Shown piece by piece: positions 50,101 to 60,432 of a DNA stretch of 64,000 nt (position 1 is the stretch's first letter; every line of letters begins with the position of its first letter). The translations under genes were made by a program, and so were the position numbers. The notes beneath the pieces were generated by a model, which was not told the DNA's origin, searched no databases, and worked only from the letters and a program-made list of their open reading frames with translations. The DNA comes from Lineus longissimus (taxonomy: Eukaryota; Nemertea; Pilidiophora; Heteronemertea; Lineidae): positions 22,451,501 to 22,515,500 of the forward strand of contig NC_088310.1 of NCBI RefSeq assembly GCF_910592395.1. Direction: 5' to 3'.

Positions 50101-52397
50101 GGAATTGAAACGTGTTCATCTTGGCTAATTCAACATCGTAGTTGCTGTTATCACAGTGTGCATTGCATGTCTTTGGCGCCATTGCTGCCACTGGAGTTTG
50201 GGAACACTGCATTAGTGTTCTCAGACGCCACTTCTAAGACAAACTTTAATGAACCGACTGCAAACGACAATTATAATTAGGCTTGGACTTCTCCGTTATC
50301 ACAGTTCCATTTCACATAGCGGCCACTCTGATGCTCGCTAATTCACCAGAGGAGAGGTTGTCACTGATTCCGGTATTGAAATGTTTATAGCAACGGTGGC
50401 AAGTTTTCTTAAAATTGTAACACTTACCACCTGCTTCCTGCCACTGATTGCCAAGTGTAGAGGTGTCGCTCCGGATTCACCCTTTCCGTTCAGCAATTGC
50501 TTAACATCTGTAACAGCAACCAACATGTTAGGAAGGGGCTAAAGTGCTCCTGAAATCTGTCGAAGATGGTTCTGTTTATAATTTGGCTTCAGCGGAAACG
50601 TTTACGGCGGGTCATCGTATTTTGGAGGTTGAGAACAGCGACTTATGAAATATCCTTTTATGTGCGTATACATCGATTTCGAGATTCCTTTAAAGCTATA
50701 ATTTATTGTTCACCTCCTACTCACTTTCTTTCCCAGTTCCCTCCAGCATTTTAACTAGCACCTCGACGCACTGCAATTGGCCATACTTTGCCGCAACATG
50801 TAACGGACTGCCCATTGAAGCATCGGATTCGCGGATGCGGAACACATGGTCAATCAAGTCATGCCGCCTTGCTAATGCTGCTGTCATCTTCTCAGCATCA
50901 CCATCCCTGGCATACTGAAGGGCAATTGTATGCCTAATTGTACTACTTATGATTCGAAGCTCAGTTTAACAGATCTCAGGAACACAAGATTTGCGTCCCC
51001 TAGAGTTTTTTAAGGGAAATGAAAAGATCCGGTGCCTATGTAGGCCTATTGATTTGGTTCTTTTAACAATTGGCAGTGAATAATTCAATAGACACAAAGG
51101 ATCGGTACCCAACCTACTACGACGTAGTATACTAAATTTGTTAATAACTGCCATCGACTACCATCTCCATACGGAGAAGATGACAAGCTTATACCTGATC
51201 TAGTGTGTTCTTCAGCTTCTCCAGCGTATGCTCATACTTTGGGTTGAATTTGGCCCAAGGAGAGCTTGCCAGATCAATCTGAAAATGAGATGAGAATGAC
51301 TTTGTGTAGTACTTTTTTTCAAATTCCATCAGCAAGCTGTCAATCTGTTTACATTTATCCGCATGGTTGTGATCTACATACAAGGATCCCTGGAACATTT
51401 ATTTGGTAAGAAAAGCTGCATCTTCACAAGATTCACATCACTGATCAATTTGGAAATATGAAAAGTAACATGTACCAACGAATATAATAAGTTCCAATCT
51501 ACCAACGAATGACTTAGTGCGATTTATCCAAGGTGGTTGCTGGACCTGCGCCCTCTCCCCTCAAATCAGCGAGCAAGGGCAGTGCGCATTGTGTGATCAT
51601 GTGAAAAACTGAGCCTTTTTGACACCAGGACAATCAACTATTCTTACATCATCAATCAGTATTTGTATATCACTTTCCTCATCTTGGGGTGTCTCAATCG
51701 GTTTTAGAAGTAAAGGATTTTCCCTGCCATCGATCTGTCAAAAAACAAGATATCAGAAGCAGTGAAATACAACAAATCCTGGCGTGATAAAACTAAATCA
51801 AGCAAAGAAATGAGCTATCTTTGCTGCTTACAAAGTGCCCATTGCTGGCACTGACGACACGATTGGTAACTGCGAAGAGATACTGTGACTTACATGACTT
51901 AGCGCTTATTTGAGTGCTGACAGATAAGCAGTCAAGCTGGTAACGGTTGAATGATAAGAAAATGAGACACTATTTGCCGTTTACTTGAGTGCCGGCAGAG
52001 AAGAACTGGTAAACGATTGTTGATTGGAAAAGAGTCTTTACCGAAGCACTGGTCGGGAAACAGCCATTTCTGCAGCTTTGTCAGGCAGTTAGGGCCGACA
52101 GGGAAGGACTCATGCTTTTGGTGAACGGGGTTGGCTGGCAGCTTGTCTGAGCACCCAACGCTAGTCTTGTAATATGGACTACTACTTTCTGAGCGCCGAC
52201 AGCCATGAAACGCTTGATTCGAGTAGCACCTGGTCTTGGCCTATCAGTAATCACTAAGAAAACGAGCGCATGAATTAGTTCAGCACGCCTGGAAATAATT
52301 ATCATCAACTTACTTGTGGACTTAGTGAAAAATCATCTTCAGTGTCTTCCTCTCGGTCTGGTCGATTTCGCTTCCGTCTTTCCATCCATTTCTTCAT
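41169..52397 (-). CDS. TRPA1-like ankyrin-repeat cation channel, 24 exons
   Basis: Exons, 5' to 3' on the minus strand: 52314-52397, 51648-51734, 51195-51278, 50725-50914, 50428-50507, 49937-50098, 49318-49660, 48608-48803, 48162-48348, 47713-47835, 47486-47574, 46968-47117, 46572-46683, 46177-46319, 45880-45989, 45589-45690, 45204-45250, 44467-44645, 43936-44089, 43445-43597, 42824-43024, 42223-42426, 41615-41890, 41169-41387. All phases agree and give 1224 residues. Residues 110-680 hold a long ankyrin array (TPLHLA-type repeats, e.g. NTALHLAALAGQHQVVRVLI). A pre-S1 linker ends LLSHPLVIALLRHKW. S1-S6 follow in exons 18-22, including WQLGSVSLFFGWIHLLLY and KVPVFGIYAVMF. The pore segment reads SVMMIGEMEYDGIF, and S6 runs into MNLLTGLAVGD, the TRPA1 signature. 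A C-terminal coiled coil ends the protein. It is expected to be a plasma-membrane calcium-permeable sensor channel. Confidence 0.93.
43103..43390 (-). mobile_element. Decayed non-LTR retrotransposon 3' end in a TRPA intron
   Basis: Between coding exons 20 and 21 of the channel gene, the minus strand reads FGDRAFSTAAPRLWNQLP then SVFKSYLKSYFFGRYHS and a stop. This is the C-terminal end of a CR1/L2/RTE-type reverse transcriptase polyprotein. A tail containing GGCACTATAAATCATTTGAA and an (ATT)n microsatellite (43103-43131) follows. The element is in the same orientation as the host gene and 5'-truncated. It is distinct from the copy at 25395. Confidence 0.78.
51880..52215. repeat. Degenerate tandem units in TRPA intron 1
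   Basis: Units sharing TGAGTGCYGRCAG-like cores recur at about 51911, 51991 and 52186 with related flanks (GGTAACGGTTGAATGA versus GGTAAACGATTGTTGATT). The copies are strongly diverged. The units may be an old minisatellite or enhancer duplications. Confidence 0.4.
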
Positions 52398-54181
52398 CGT
52401 GGTGAACTTACAGTAAAATCAACTTAATGATCAACACCTATTATAATATTAATTTCAGAGGTGAGTTGTGTTGCTGGATGGAAGGTCAATCATCAACGGC
52501 AGCATGACAACCTAACTCCGACTACAGGTTCCAATTGATCGATAAATCGTCGAACGCCAAATGGTCCCGGATGGGCTGACTAATTTTATAACTATCGTCA
52601 TCGTTATTTAGGCATGTCAGTCACATACACTACAATGCATCTTTGTTTACACGGACAAAAATAATGTACATATGCAATAATTAAATCCCAGTTGCCCGAA
52701 GATATACAGCTATTGCCCTAGATATATAATAAGGCCGATTAGATTTTCTAGGACACCTTTTTCCTAGGGTGTCAAAAGTTTCAAATGTCCATGTACGTAC
52801 ATATACGTACAAACATGAATTAATAGCCAAGAGTTTTCTCGTTGATTATAAATGACGTCATCATTACTTGCCTTTCTCAGATTCTACCGATGGAGGCGTA
52901 AAGGGAAATGATGTATGAATAACTTGATATTGATATAATTCAACAGATTCGGATTTGGTCGGCGAGGGGGTTGGGACAAGGTGTGGTCAGTGTTGTTGCC
53001 GATAAATGGCTAGGTTTGCTGAAGTTCACTTAATATACATATTGTAAGCATATAGCGATCCTTCGATTTTAAGAGTAGACCCCAGGGCTCCTAGGCAGTT
53101 ATTCCGCTGCGCGAGAAGTATCCCGCTAACCAAATATGTATGTAAGCACTGGAACACACGATGCAACGCGACCTAATTTGAGGCATTGGATTGCCCATTA
53201 TGGATCATTACGGAACAAAACAAAAATGTTTTGCTTAGTAATGATCCATAATGTTCTGATCAAGCCTAGCCGAGTCATCAAATCTATTGTCACCATCAAA
53301 ACCCTCACACTGGGTTTCTGGGGAGATAGAGCCGCTAGATTTGTTGACAAGAACCGTGTTACAAGAGATTGTGTCAAAAATACACGACATTTCTTGCTCG
53401 GGCTTTTGAGAAAAAACGCGGTATCACTAACATGACTGAAGAGATTGGCACCGCAACAATCAGTTCTATTTCAGGTCACGATCAGTCGATCGCAGTTGCA
53501 TTAAAGAACCATCATCGGAAGGGGTACAATGCTGCTATTGAAATTAAATGAAATTACTATTAGATTTATCCTACGTTTATATGCTCCCGATAGATGGCCA
53601 ATTCGTAGCCGCTATAGGCCAATCACGCGGGCCATTCTCTGAAATGTAATGCAGGAGTGTGGTTGAGTCGCCCCAGAAATCGCGTTTAGTCGATGGAAAC
53701 CTTCCTTAACTGCTATGCTTAGGTTTCCGCTGAATGCGATTTTGTCTTAATCGCACAGCGCATGCTACATTCAAATCGCAAAGCAAAAGCTTTTGATTCC
53801 GTCTGGATGCAGTGAGGCGAATTCCAGCTACTGGGAAGTGGTTAAGTACATTGTACTCTGACCGAATCACCACTAAGTGCCAGTATACAGTCGAAATAAA
53901 CTTAAACCAAGCAACTCAGCTGTATCTATCTTTCCTTCCTAACTTAACCTTTAAATACCACCGAAAGCCAAAATATCAAACTTTGCAAAATAATGTTACC
54001 AAAACCGAAAACATTTAATAATTGATACTTATTTACATAATTTTCTTTGTATCAAAACATCTCCTGATAGTGTTGACGCCAAGGGAAAACATTTTCTAAA
54101 GTAAACCACTTCTCGATAGCTCTTTTATCTGAGCTACAGAAGTAAGCCCATGCATCCTGGAAAGACGACAGAAAATGTGAG
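52398..54181. other. Divergent intergenic region
   Basis: It separates the TRPA gene (leftward) from the PAN gene (rightward) and must hold both promoters. A long hairpin lies at 53196-53253. Frames such as 53136-53435 overlap that hairpin and look non-coding. Confidence 0.5.
53196..53253. repeat. Hairpin with 15-16-bp perfect stem and inner stem
   Basis: CATTATGGATCATTA (53196-53210) pairs with TAATGATCCATAATG (53239-53253), and one further base pair adjoins. Inside, CAAAAC and GTTTTG form a second stem with a few mismatches between. The 58-base length and shape would suit a small MITE or a microRNA precursor; nothing here decides between them. Confidence 0.65.
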
Positions 54182-54188
54182 TATAAAA
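54182..54188 (+). promoter_or_regulatory. TATA box of the PAN gene
   Basis: TATAAAA lies 37 bases before the start codon at 54225, which implies a 5' UTR of only about 10-15 bases. Confidence 0.6.
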
Positions 54189-54224
54189 CCAATCGCAAGT
54201 TAATTGCTCATCTTCATCGTAGAC

Positions 54225-55956
54225 ATGTCCGCATCACCGATACCGTTATCGCTTGTTGTCATTTTGGCATGTTTGGGACTGGGAATCCAGTTCAAAACAG
54301 ACGACAATTACGGTACGCTGGACAACATATTTAGATAACATTTCACGATTAATCTCCAAATGGCGTTTGACCACCGGACTATAATGCTCAACCAACCGCT
54401 CCAGCAAAGTGAAATATGATTTCTGTCAATGGAAGTGAAAAACGATGGATGGCATCTTCGTCAGTGGTTTTCATCTAGTGAAAACTTCCATGTTGAAGAA
54501 AGCTTTGACTGATAAAATGACGGTTTTCGAAGTGCCATGCAAGTTCTAGGTATCAAAGGAGAGTTTTTTCTAGGAGTACGCAGCAATGTTCCGAGTAGAA
54601 ATGTTCAATTGATGAAGAATACAATGTATAAATAAACAATTACATGTATTCACATTTTACGTTACATGTAGGTATTCACGAAAGAAATCTCCGTAACCTA
54701 ATTTTTCTGGATCACACCCATGGTCTTTAATCACGGAGCTTTTGGGGATTAAACAATCATGTAGGGTTGCGTAGTATCGTGAAATCTGAAGCAAATTTAT
54801 TCATTTTGACATGTTTTGTATTTCAGTCAGATATACACGTAGTGGCCCGCCACCTGGATACACCATGAGGCCAGGCCGCTGCCTTGGACCCGTCCTCCGG
54901 TTCTACCGCCACACGCATCTGAACGGATGTTGTAACCTGTGTAGTAAATCGCGAACGTGTTCTGCGGCCACGGTCAATGTCAAAGGTCACTGTTGGGAAA
55001 AAAGGAAATCATGCAAAAAGACATGGAATCCAGCCGCCTTTCCTAAGTTTTTTCTTACGGTTGATAAAATTGGTAAGTCGTCCGTCCAATCACTCCAATT
55101 CATTTAGTATTGTAACATACCGCCAATATTGTACATACACACTGTTTCAGTGTTTAGAATATTATATTCGTCACAATGGTACCGGTATTCAGAGTACATT
55201 TCTAAGGGGCGAATTCCTCTACAGTTTCCCTTACCCCTCTTTCCCCCGATTTTTTCAATCTCTGGGTGACCAACTGGTCGTTCCGTTCCATCGTTTCTTT
55301 CTCGGGTGCGACGGGGCTGTGATGCGCAGAAACGCCCTCATTATCTGCCTTTTTAGACCTGAACCGAAACGTGCCTGCATTTGTCGCAACCCCCTAAACG
55401 TGCTCTCATGTTTAAAAAGGCCAAAAGTGTAATCCCACCAGATTTGCTGCCTCTTGTAATAACATAACATGCGTTTCCACTATTCAAATTAGGTCACGTT
55501 GCTTTGAGAATTCCAGCTGGAAACTTTTGGAGAACTGTCAAGAAATCCTTGGGCTATTTCAAAATTCAAAAACGGTTTGGGGACAATATCTAAAGTCAGC
55601 TTCACTGAACCTGCATGGCCGCTAAATCGACACTACAACACGCAGTTCCCACTCTGATAACGACGGCTTTCTTGGAATATCTTTCAGATCCGTCCATGGC
55701 TCCATTCGGCACTTTCATTGAAACAGAAAAAAGGCCGAGAAAGGGAAAGCTCCTCCGCTATCTAGAGACAACGACACTGATTACTTGTGCCCAGGGCTGT
55801 CTGACCGCGCCGCGATGCAACTTCTTCATCTTTAGCCACACTATAAGCCGATGCTGGACGTTGGACGTTCTAGAGAACCAGCGGGCTCAGCCAATTCTGG
55901 GGAGACTGAAACACAGGCGAGGTGTGATGTACAAACTAGGAGCAGAAGAATTTTAG
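54225..55956 (+). CDS. Secreted Cys-rich PAN/apple-like protein
   Basis: Exons 54225-54312, 54827-55072 and 55688-55956 join in phase 1 throughout to give 200 residues. Exon 1 encodes a signal peptide (LSLVVILACLGLGIQF). Exon 2 has the Cys pattern RCLGPVLRFYRH, GCCNLCSKSRTC, GHCWEKRKSC. Exon 3 has TLITCAQGCLTAPRCNFFIF then SRCWTLDVL, the classic C-x3-C-x5-C apple/PAN signature. The exon 3 acceptor was chosen at 55687 (TATCTTTCAG) because the phase then matches; the acceptor at 55491-55492 would give an early stop at 55592. Two PAN-like units in a secreted protein suggest binding of glycans or proteins outside the cell. A poly(A) signal follows at 56166. Confidence 0.75.
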
Positions 55957-56165
55957 AATCACGATAAGATGTCTACTATGTCGTCAAACGTGAAAACAGA
56001 GAGTTTTGCTTTGTAAATGTCGACAAACATAGATAACAATTTCGGAAAACAAGTCCTTGTCCCGTATAAACCGGACTATAAATTTACTAAATTCCCTCGC
56101 GGTAAAGTGAAATCACGATGAAACTGTTATGTAGTAATTGGGAAATATTTGCAATTGACGTGCTC

Positions 56166-56171
56166 AATAAA
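56166..56171 (+). terminator. Poly(A) signal for the PAN gene
   Basis: AATAAA 210 bases after the stop codon. Confidence 0.5.
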
Positions 56172-56330
56172 TAATAGATAAATATATATGTACAAATAAA
56201 TTCGAAAAATGTGAAACCAGCGATATTCAGGCATAGGCCAATTCAGTCCATTTTGTTAGGTCCACTGCAAGATTGACGACCTTTTTCTGATTTTCGTAGC
56301 GTGATATCCCAGCCGAACTCGATTTCTTTA

Positions 56331-56391
56331 ATGATTACGATGATACGTTTCGCATTGTTTCTTACAACAAGCTGGGTCGGCTTGGCACTCG
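56331..56391 (+). CDS. Isolated signal-peptide exon (gene remainder not found)
   Basis: MITMIRFALFLTTSWVGLAL followed by a phase-1 donor GTAAGT. Both the phase and the position of the signal peptide match the first exons of the PAN genes at 22135 and 54225. No matching downstream exon was found before the opposite-strand channel gene at 57146. It may be the remnant of a third family member, or the other exons may lie beyond that gene. Confidence 0.4.
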
Positions 56392-56399
56392 GTAAGTAA

Positions 56400-57145
56400 C
56401 GGGAGGCTACCTGTCATTCTAATCATCTCAACAAAAGTCAGTTCCCCCTAAATTATTGGTCTTATTTTCTAAAGTATCCGCAGCAATGCGATGAAAATTT
56501 TATGATATAATCACCATATGGTCATATCACTATGGTCAGAGAAGCTGAATTGGTTGCCAAAGAGGCTTACTAGATGTTACGCATGAATGAACGTCAATTG
56601 AATGAAAATGGTCTGTTTTCCCCAAAAACAATCTTCCCTTTTTAATTAATTTTATTCCTGGCAATCACAGACAGATTTTGGTTGTTCTCAAACCTTTTTT
56701 GTCACGTTTCCTGTGATAATAGCCTGGGAATTTCATTGCATTGCTGTGAATCTACATATCTGTATGCCGTGGAAATATGACAATGACTATTGAAAATCAA
56801 TATGAAAAATCATTCCCTGCACCGACATGATCAATTCATAAGAACGTACACACACGGTTACTGACGGTTATCTATGTCATGGTTTTCCCCCATTTTCACA
56901 ATAACTAGTAAAGGGGCCACTCTCGGCAAACAAAAAAGAATTACGGTTACCCATGACATGGTCCTTTTAACAGCACGAAGAAAAGTAATATATACGCTAA
57001 CTAAGTGTAGACAAGCCCCGACATACGTTTCTCGACATGCGATCATAAGTAGTTTGGTAGTAACATAAGTTACCTTCGGGTGTTTCATCACCATCGTGAC
57101 TCCAATGATTTGATACCACTTAACATTTTCAGCAGCATAAGAAGT
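56400..57145. other. 3' flank of the TRP-like channel gene, no exon seen
   Basis: Plus-strand TTTTATT near 56652 would serve as a minus-strand AATAAA for the channel gene. No other gene was recognised. Confidence 0.45.
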
Positions 57146-59389
57146 TCAAGCAACCTCAATGTCGTGGGGGTCCACATGGTTTATGATCTCAGACGTCCTT
57201 TGCATAGCGTTGTTACAACACTTTCGGTTTGGTCTTGGTCGGGTGATGGTAATAACTTTCGGCGAGTCGTTCTGTTTATTCAAGCAACAGCGAAAAATGG
57301 CAGTCATCCGATGGGCGGCAGTCAGTACTACCTCCAGGCGAACCAAGCTGTAAATTATATCACAATATTTCTGTATCTCTGCGTACTCACTGGACATGAG
57401 TGCGATCAAGAAGTTTACAATGAGAATTGTTATGACCATTATGAAGGCGAAATGTAGCACGTAGACTAAAACGTTATTTTGCTTAGAGAAGTCGCGCATA
57501 TCAAGCATGTTTAACATTAGCATGAAGGTCGAGTAGGCGCTTTCGGCAAACCCACTGAATTCGTTGGCTTTGCAATCCAATTTCAAGAAACCGCTGAAGG
57601 TCTGTGAAAAGGAGATGAACATCAGTGCAAAGATGAGAGAAAAGTTTAACAAAGTCATAAGCATCCTCTGAAATCCAATCACAAACGTTCCCAGTCCCGG
57701 AAATAGCTGTATGAAGTACATCAGCGACCAAAACGTGAGTATTCTTGACATGGCGTAGGACAGGGCACACACTTGGGCCATTATACGTAGGCCACCTCGC
57801 GTCCTAAGAAAAAAATTTGGTTCAAGGATTACAGCCGCGATAGTAAAGAACACAATGTAGCTTAGCGTTAGTAGAAAGAATGTAATTCTATGGAAAAGAC
57901 TGTTGACAACTTTTTTAGCAGAGCCCTTGTTGTATGAAGGTTGTCGTTGACCAGCTTTTCCTGCTAATTTCTTAATAATGTTTTTCATAAAAGATGAGCC
58001 AAAGGTAAAGAGATCAAATAAGAAGGATATGCAACACAGTGTTATCATTGTTGCATCCTTTATATCTATAAAAAATCCAACTACCACATTTACAGGGCGC
58101 TCTCCACCTGAGTTCTTTTTAATGAGAGCTTTCGAATAGCAATACACAAGGTCCAGTGAAGTGTTGACTGAAGAGTTTCCAAATCTGTGACCAATGCGGG
58201 CCATTATTTCTCTATCATCACTTATATTCCTCATTTCAGTAATAGCAGCCAACGACACGTCCTCTGTAAGTATCGCGTAATTCATTTTCAGGAAAAATGT
58301 GTCGGACATCGTAGAGGCCGTCATTGCCATTGCTACAATTGCAATGCGGTAGGCCATCCAGACAACGATAGCAACCATGTTTTGGCGGAATTCTGAGTGT
58401 ATCCACGATCGGATCAGAGGTTCATTCAGAAGTCCGCTGTCCCGGAGAGCAGGTAGGTTGTTCTCCCGAATCCGGACAATATCCCGGAGTGGTGACACAT
58501 TTCGACGGACACCTATCGTGTTATAATCGGACACGTCGTACGTTATGTGTAGATGCGGTCCGTACTCGGTCATCTTTACTTTATAAACGTGTTCTGTTCC
58601 CAGTATTTCCTTTATCAACTTATACTGCTTGAGTTTTGAAGCCAGCTCAAGTGGCCTTAATCCACCAATACTCTGGCAATGAAGGAGTGCTTTCCGTTGG
58701 TGACCTCTCCGGTAGAAGGCAAGGACTTTGACATATATCTTTGTAAACACATCTTCAGGTTGCTGTTTAAAGTGACTCCCGAAAACCATTGCATGTATAA
58801 TGTTATAGTGACCCGTCTCTACCAAAGCCAGTACTTCAAGAGGAAACGTTTGGTAGTAGAATTCGAGAATGCTGCTCACACTGAAAAACGCAGCAAGAAG
58901 TGGTCCCTGCTTAAAGTTGGTGTGTTTCAGTAAGACCGATGTATAGTCAGTGTGCTTCGAAGAAAGCATTACGTTATCCTGCTGAAGTTTCACCTCGTAA
59001 AACGCCAGCCTGTGTTCCTCGGATAACTTATCGTATATACTCCTCAGCGAACTCACATCATCGTCATAAATGATTTGCAGGAATTTGGACTTTAATCCGT
59101 CAGACAGAATTACTTCTTCAGTGGTCTTGTTGATGAAGTCAGCAATGTCATTGATAGTAGGTAACACATCCCACTGAGAATCATCAAAGTTTGAAGTGCC
59201 TTGTTCAGGCGACGCGTGGTTTGATTCTTCCTGTATACATGTAAAGCTTGTATCCACTCTCTCTAGATCACAGTTTTCTGAGTTAATGTTTTGAGTGGTC
59301 ATTGTCTTATCCCATTCTTTGGAAAGACTGTAACACCTAGTTGATTCTTTCTCATGCATTTCAAAGATCGGGTTCACCTGTTTTGACAT
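57146..59389 (-). CDS. Intronless six-TM TRP-like cation channel
   Basis: A 747-residue single-exon frame. The N-terminal half is soluble, with one recognisable ankyrin-like unit (GLRPLELASKLKQYKLIKEIL, around 243-263). A short conserved-looking linker follows (LLNEPLIRSWIHSEFRQN), matching the pre-S1 position of TRPV/TRPA proteins. Predicted segments are S1 338-358, S2 446-464, S3 501-523, S4 535-560, S5 577-597, a pore helix at about 610-634 (ESAYSTFMLMLNMLDMRDF) and S6 640-666 (IMVITILIVNFLIALMSSEY), then a Cys/Arg-rich tail. The S6 end NFLIALMSS is the TRP-type form. It cannot be placed in a named TRP subfamily from the sequence alone. The nearby TRPA1-like gene is on the same strand but is split into 24 exons. 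The start at 59389 is the first ATG of the frame. Confidence 0.85.
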   Translation of the reverse strand: MSKQVNPIFEMHEKESTRCYSLSKEWDKTMTTQNINSENCDLERVDTSFTCIQEESNHASPEQGTSNFDDSQWDVLPTINDIADFINKTTEEVILSDGLKSKFLQIIYDDDVSSLRSIYDKLSEEHRLAFYEVKLQQDNVMLSSKHTDYTSVLLKHTNFKQGPLLAAFFSVSSILEFYYQTFPLEVLALVETGHYNIIHAMVFGSHFKQQPEDVFTKIYVKVLAFYRRGHQRKALLHCQSIGGLRPLELASKLKQYKLIKEILGTEHVYKVKMTEYGPHLHITYDVSDYNTIGVRRNVSPLRDIVRIRENNLPALRDSGLLNEPLIRSWIHSEFRQNMVAIVVWMAYRIAIVAMAMTASTMSDTFFLKMNYAILTEDVSLAAITEMRNISDDREIMARIGHRFGNSSVNTSLDLVYCYSKALIKKNSGGERPVNVVVGFFIDIKDATMITLCCISFLFDLFTFGSSFMKNIIKKLAGKAGQRQPSYNKGSAKKVVNSLFHRITFFLLTLSYIVFFTIAAVILEPNFFLRTRGGLRIMAQVCALSYAMSRILTFWSLMYFIQLFPGLGTFVIGFQRMLMTLLNFSLIFALMFISFSQTFSGFLKLDCKANEFSGFAESAYSTFMLMLNMLDMRDFSKQNNVLVYVLHFAFIMVITILIVNFLIALMSSEYAEIQKYCDIIYSLVRLEVVLTAAHRMTAIFRCCLNKQNDSPKVITITRPRPNRKCCNNAMQRTSEIINHVDPHDIEVA

Positions 59390-60432
59390 ATCATGAGTTA
59401 TTCTGTCACCTTTACGAATTTGAAGATGGCGTATTAATCACAAATATAACTGTATAAATTCCTGTCATCCCGTATACACTTACATTATATAATTGTTGAG
59501 CAATTGCTCAGAATTCAAGAGCGAAGTGAATTTCCTTCTTCAGTCCATAGAACCCAACGCGCAATGGGCGGCAATGTAATGAAATATCAGCAGACGCATT
59601 TCAGACTTCAGTGAAGCCCCACCTCGTTTATCATTGTTCTAAACCTAGACAGCAGTCGTTTGTAAATACATCCAGTAGTCTGGTGGCGATTGACTCTGTC
59701 GTAAACACTAATCGGAATAATGTAAAATAAATAATTCCTATATTTGTCAATTGTCTCATGCTGCAATCATGACATTAACAATTTTGTTAAGTGTTCCCAA
59801 TTCATCCATCATTTCATCCACTGAAGCATTAGCAATGTTTAATAACTGAAATGGATGTTGGGTTGAGACTGAAAATGTGACAACCAAATCAATCTCATAC
59901 AGATTACATGTAAACGGCATTCATGTACAGTTTGAGTTCGAAGTGACATTGTTTCATTACATCATCATTACGGAACGGAGACCAACTATAGCAATGCATA
60001 TGTCGTAAGAGGCCACTTTAATATCAAATTATAAAGGCACATGAACCTTAACATCACTTTTCTTTCGCGAAGGAATCGGAGCGTTGTAATATCCCGTGTA
60101 GAAGTCCTGTGGGTTTACTGAGAAATCACCAGGTTAGAATCATGCCAAGAAAGTGACTAACATTGTAGCCTGTTTTCAACAACTGGGCCCTTTGTTTAAT
60201 CCCACTCTTTTGCAAGCTGAATTTAATTATTTGCAGATAACGATGAGACAGAGATGGTTCAATGGATGATGATGAACTTCGTCACCTTCATGAAAGATCA
60301 AGAAAAAGATTGAGTAACACATAACAGGAGGAACACTTACATAAAACAATTATCAAAAGAAATAAATTTTGTATAGAAGTATATATTTTTCAATTAAACA
60401 AGCAACAAATATGTTGGAATAATCAGCAGTGG
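59390..60432. other. Intergenic, no gene seen
   Basis: Upstream of the TRP-like channel and downstream of the LicD gene. Short frames only. Plus-strand TTTAAT near 60195 could be a weak ATTAAA poly(A) signal for the LicD gene. Confidence 0.45.

Noticed and set aside
55493-55592. Acceptor at 55491-55492 as the third exon of the PAN gene
   Set aside because: In the required phase it meets a stop after about 33 residues without the PAN cysteines; the acceptor at 55687 continues the cysteine-rich domain in phase.
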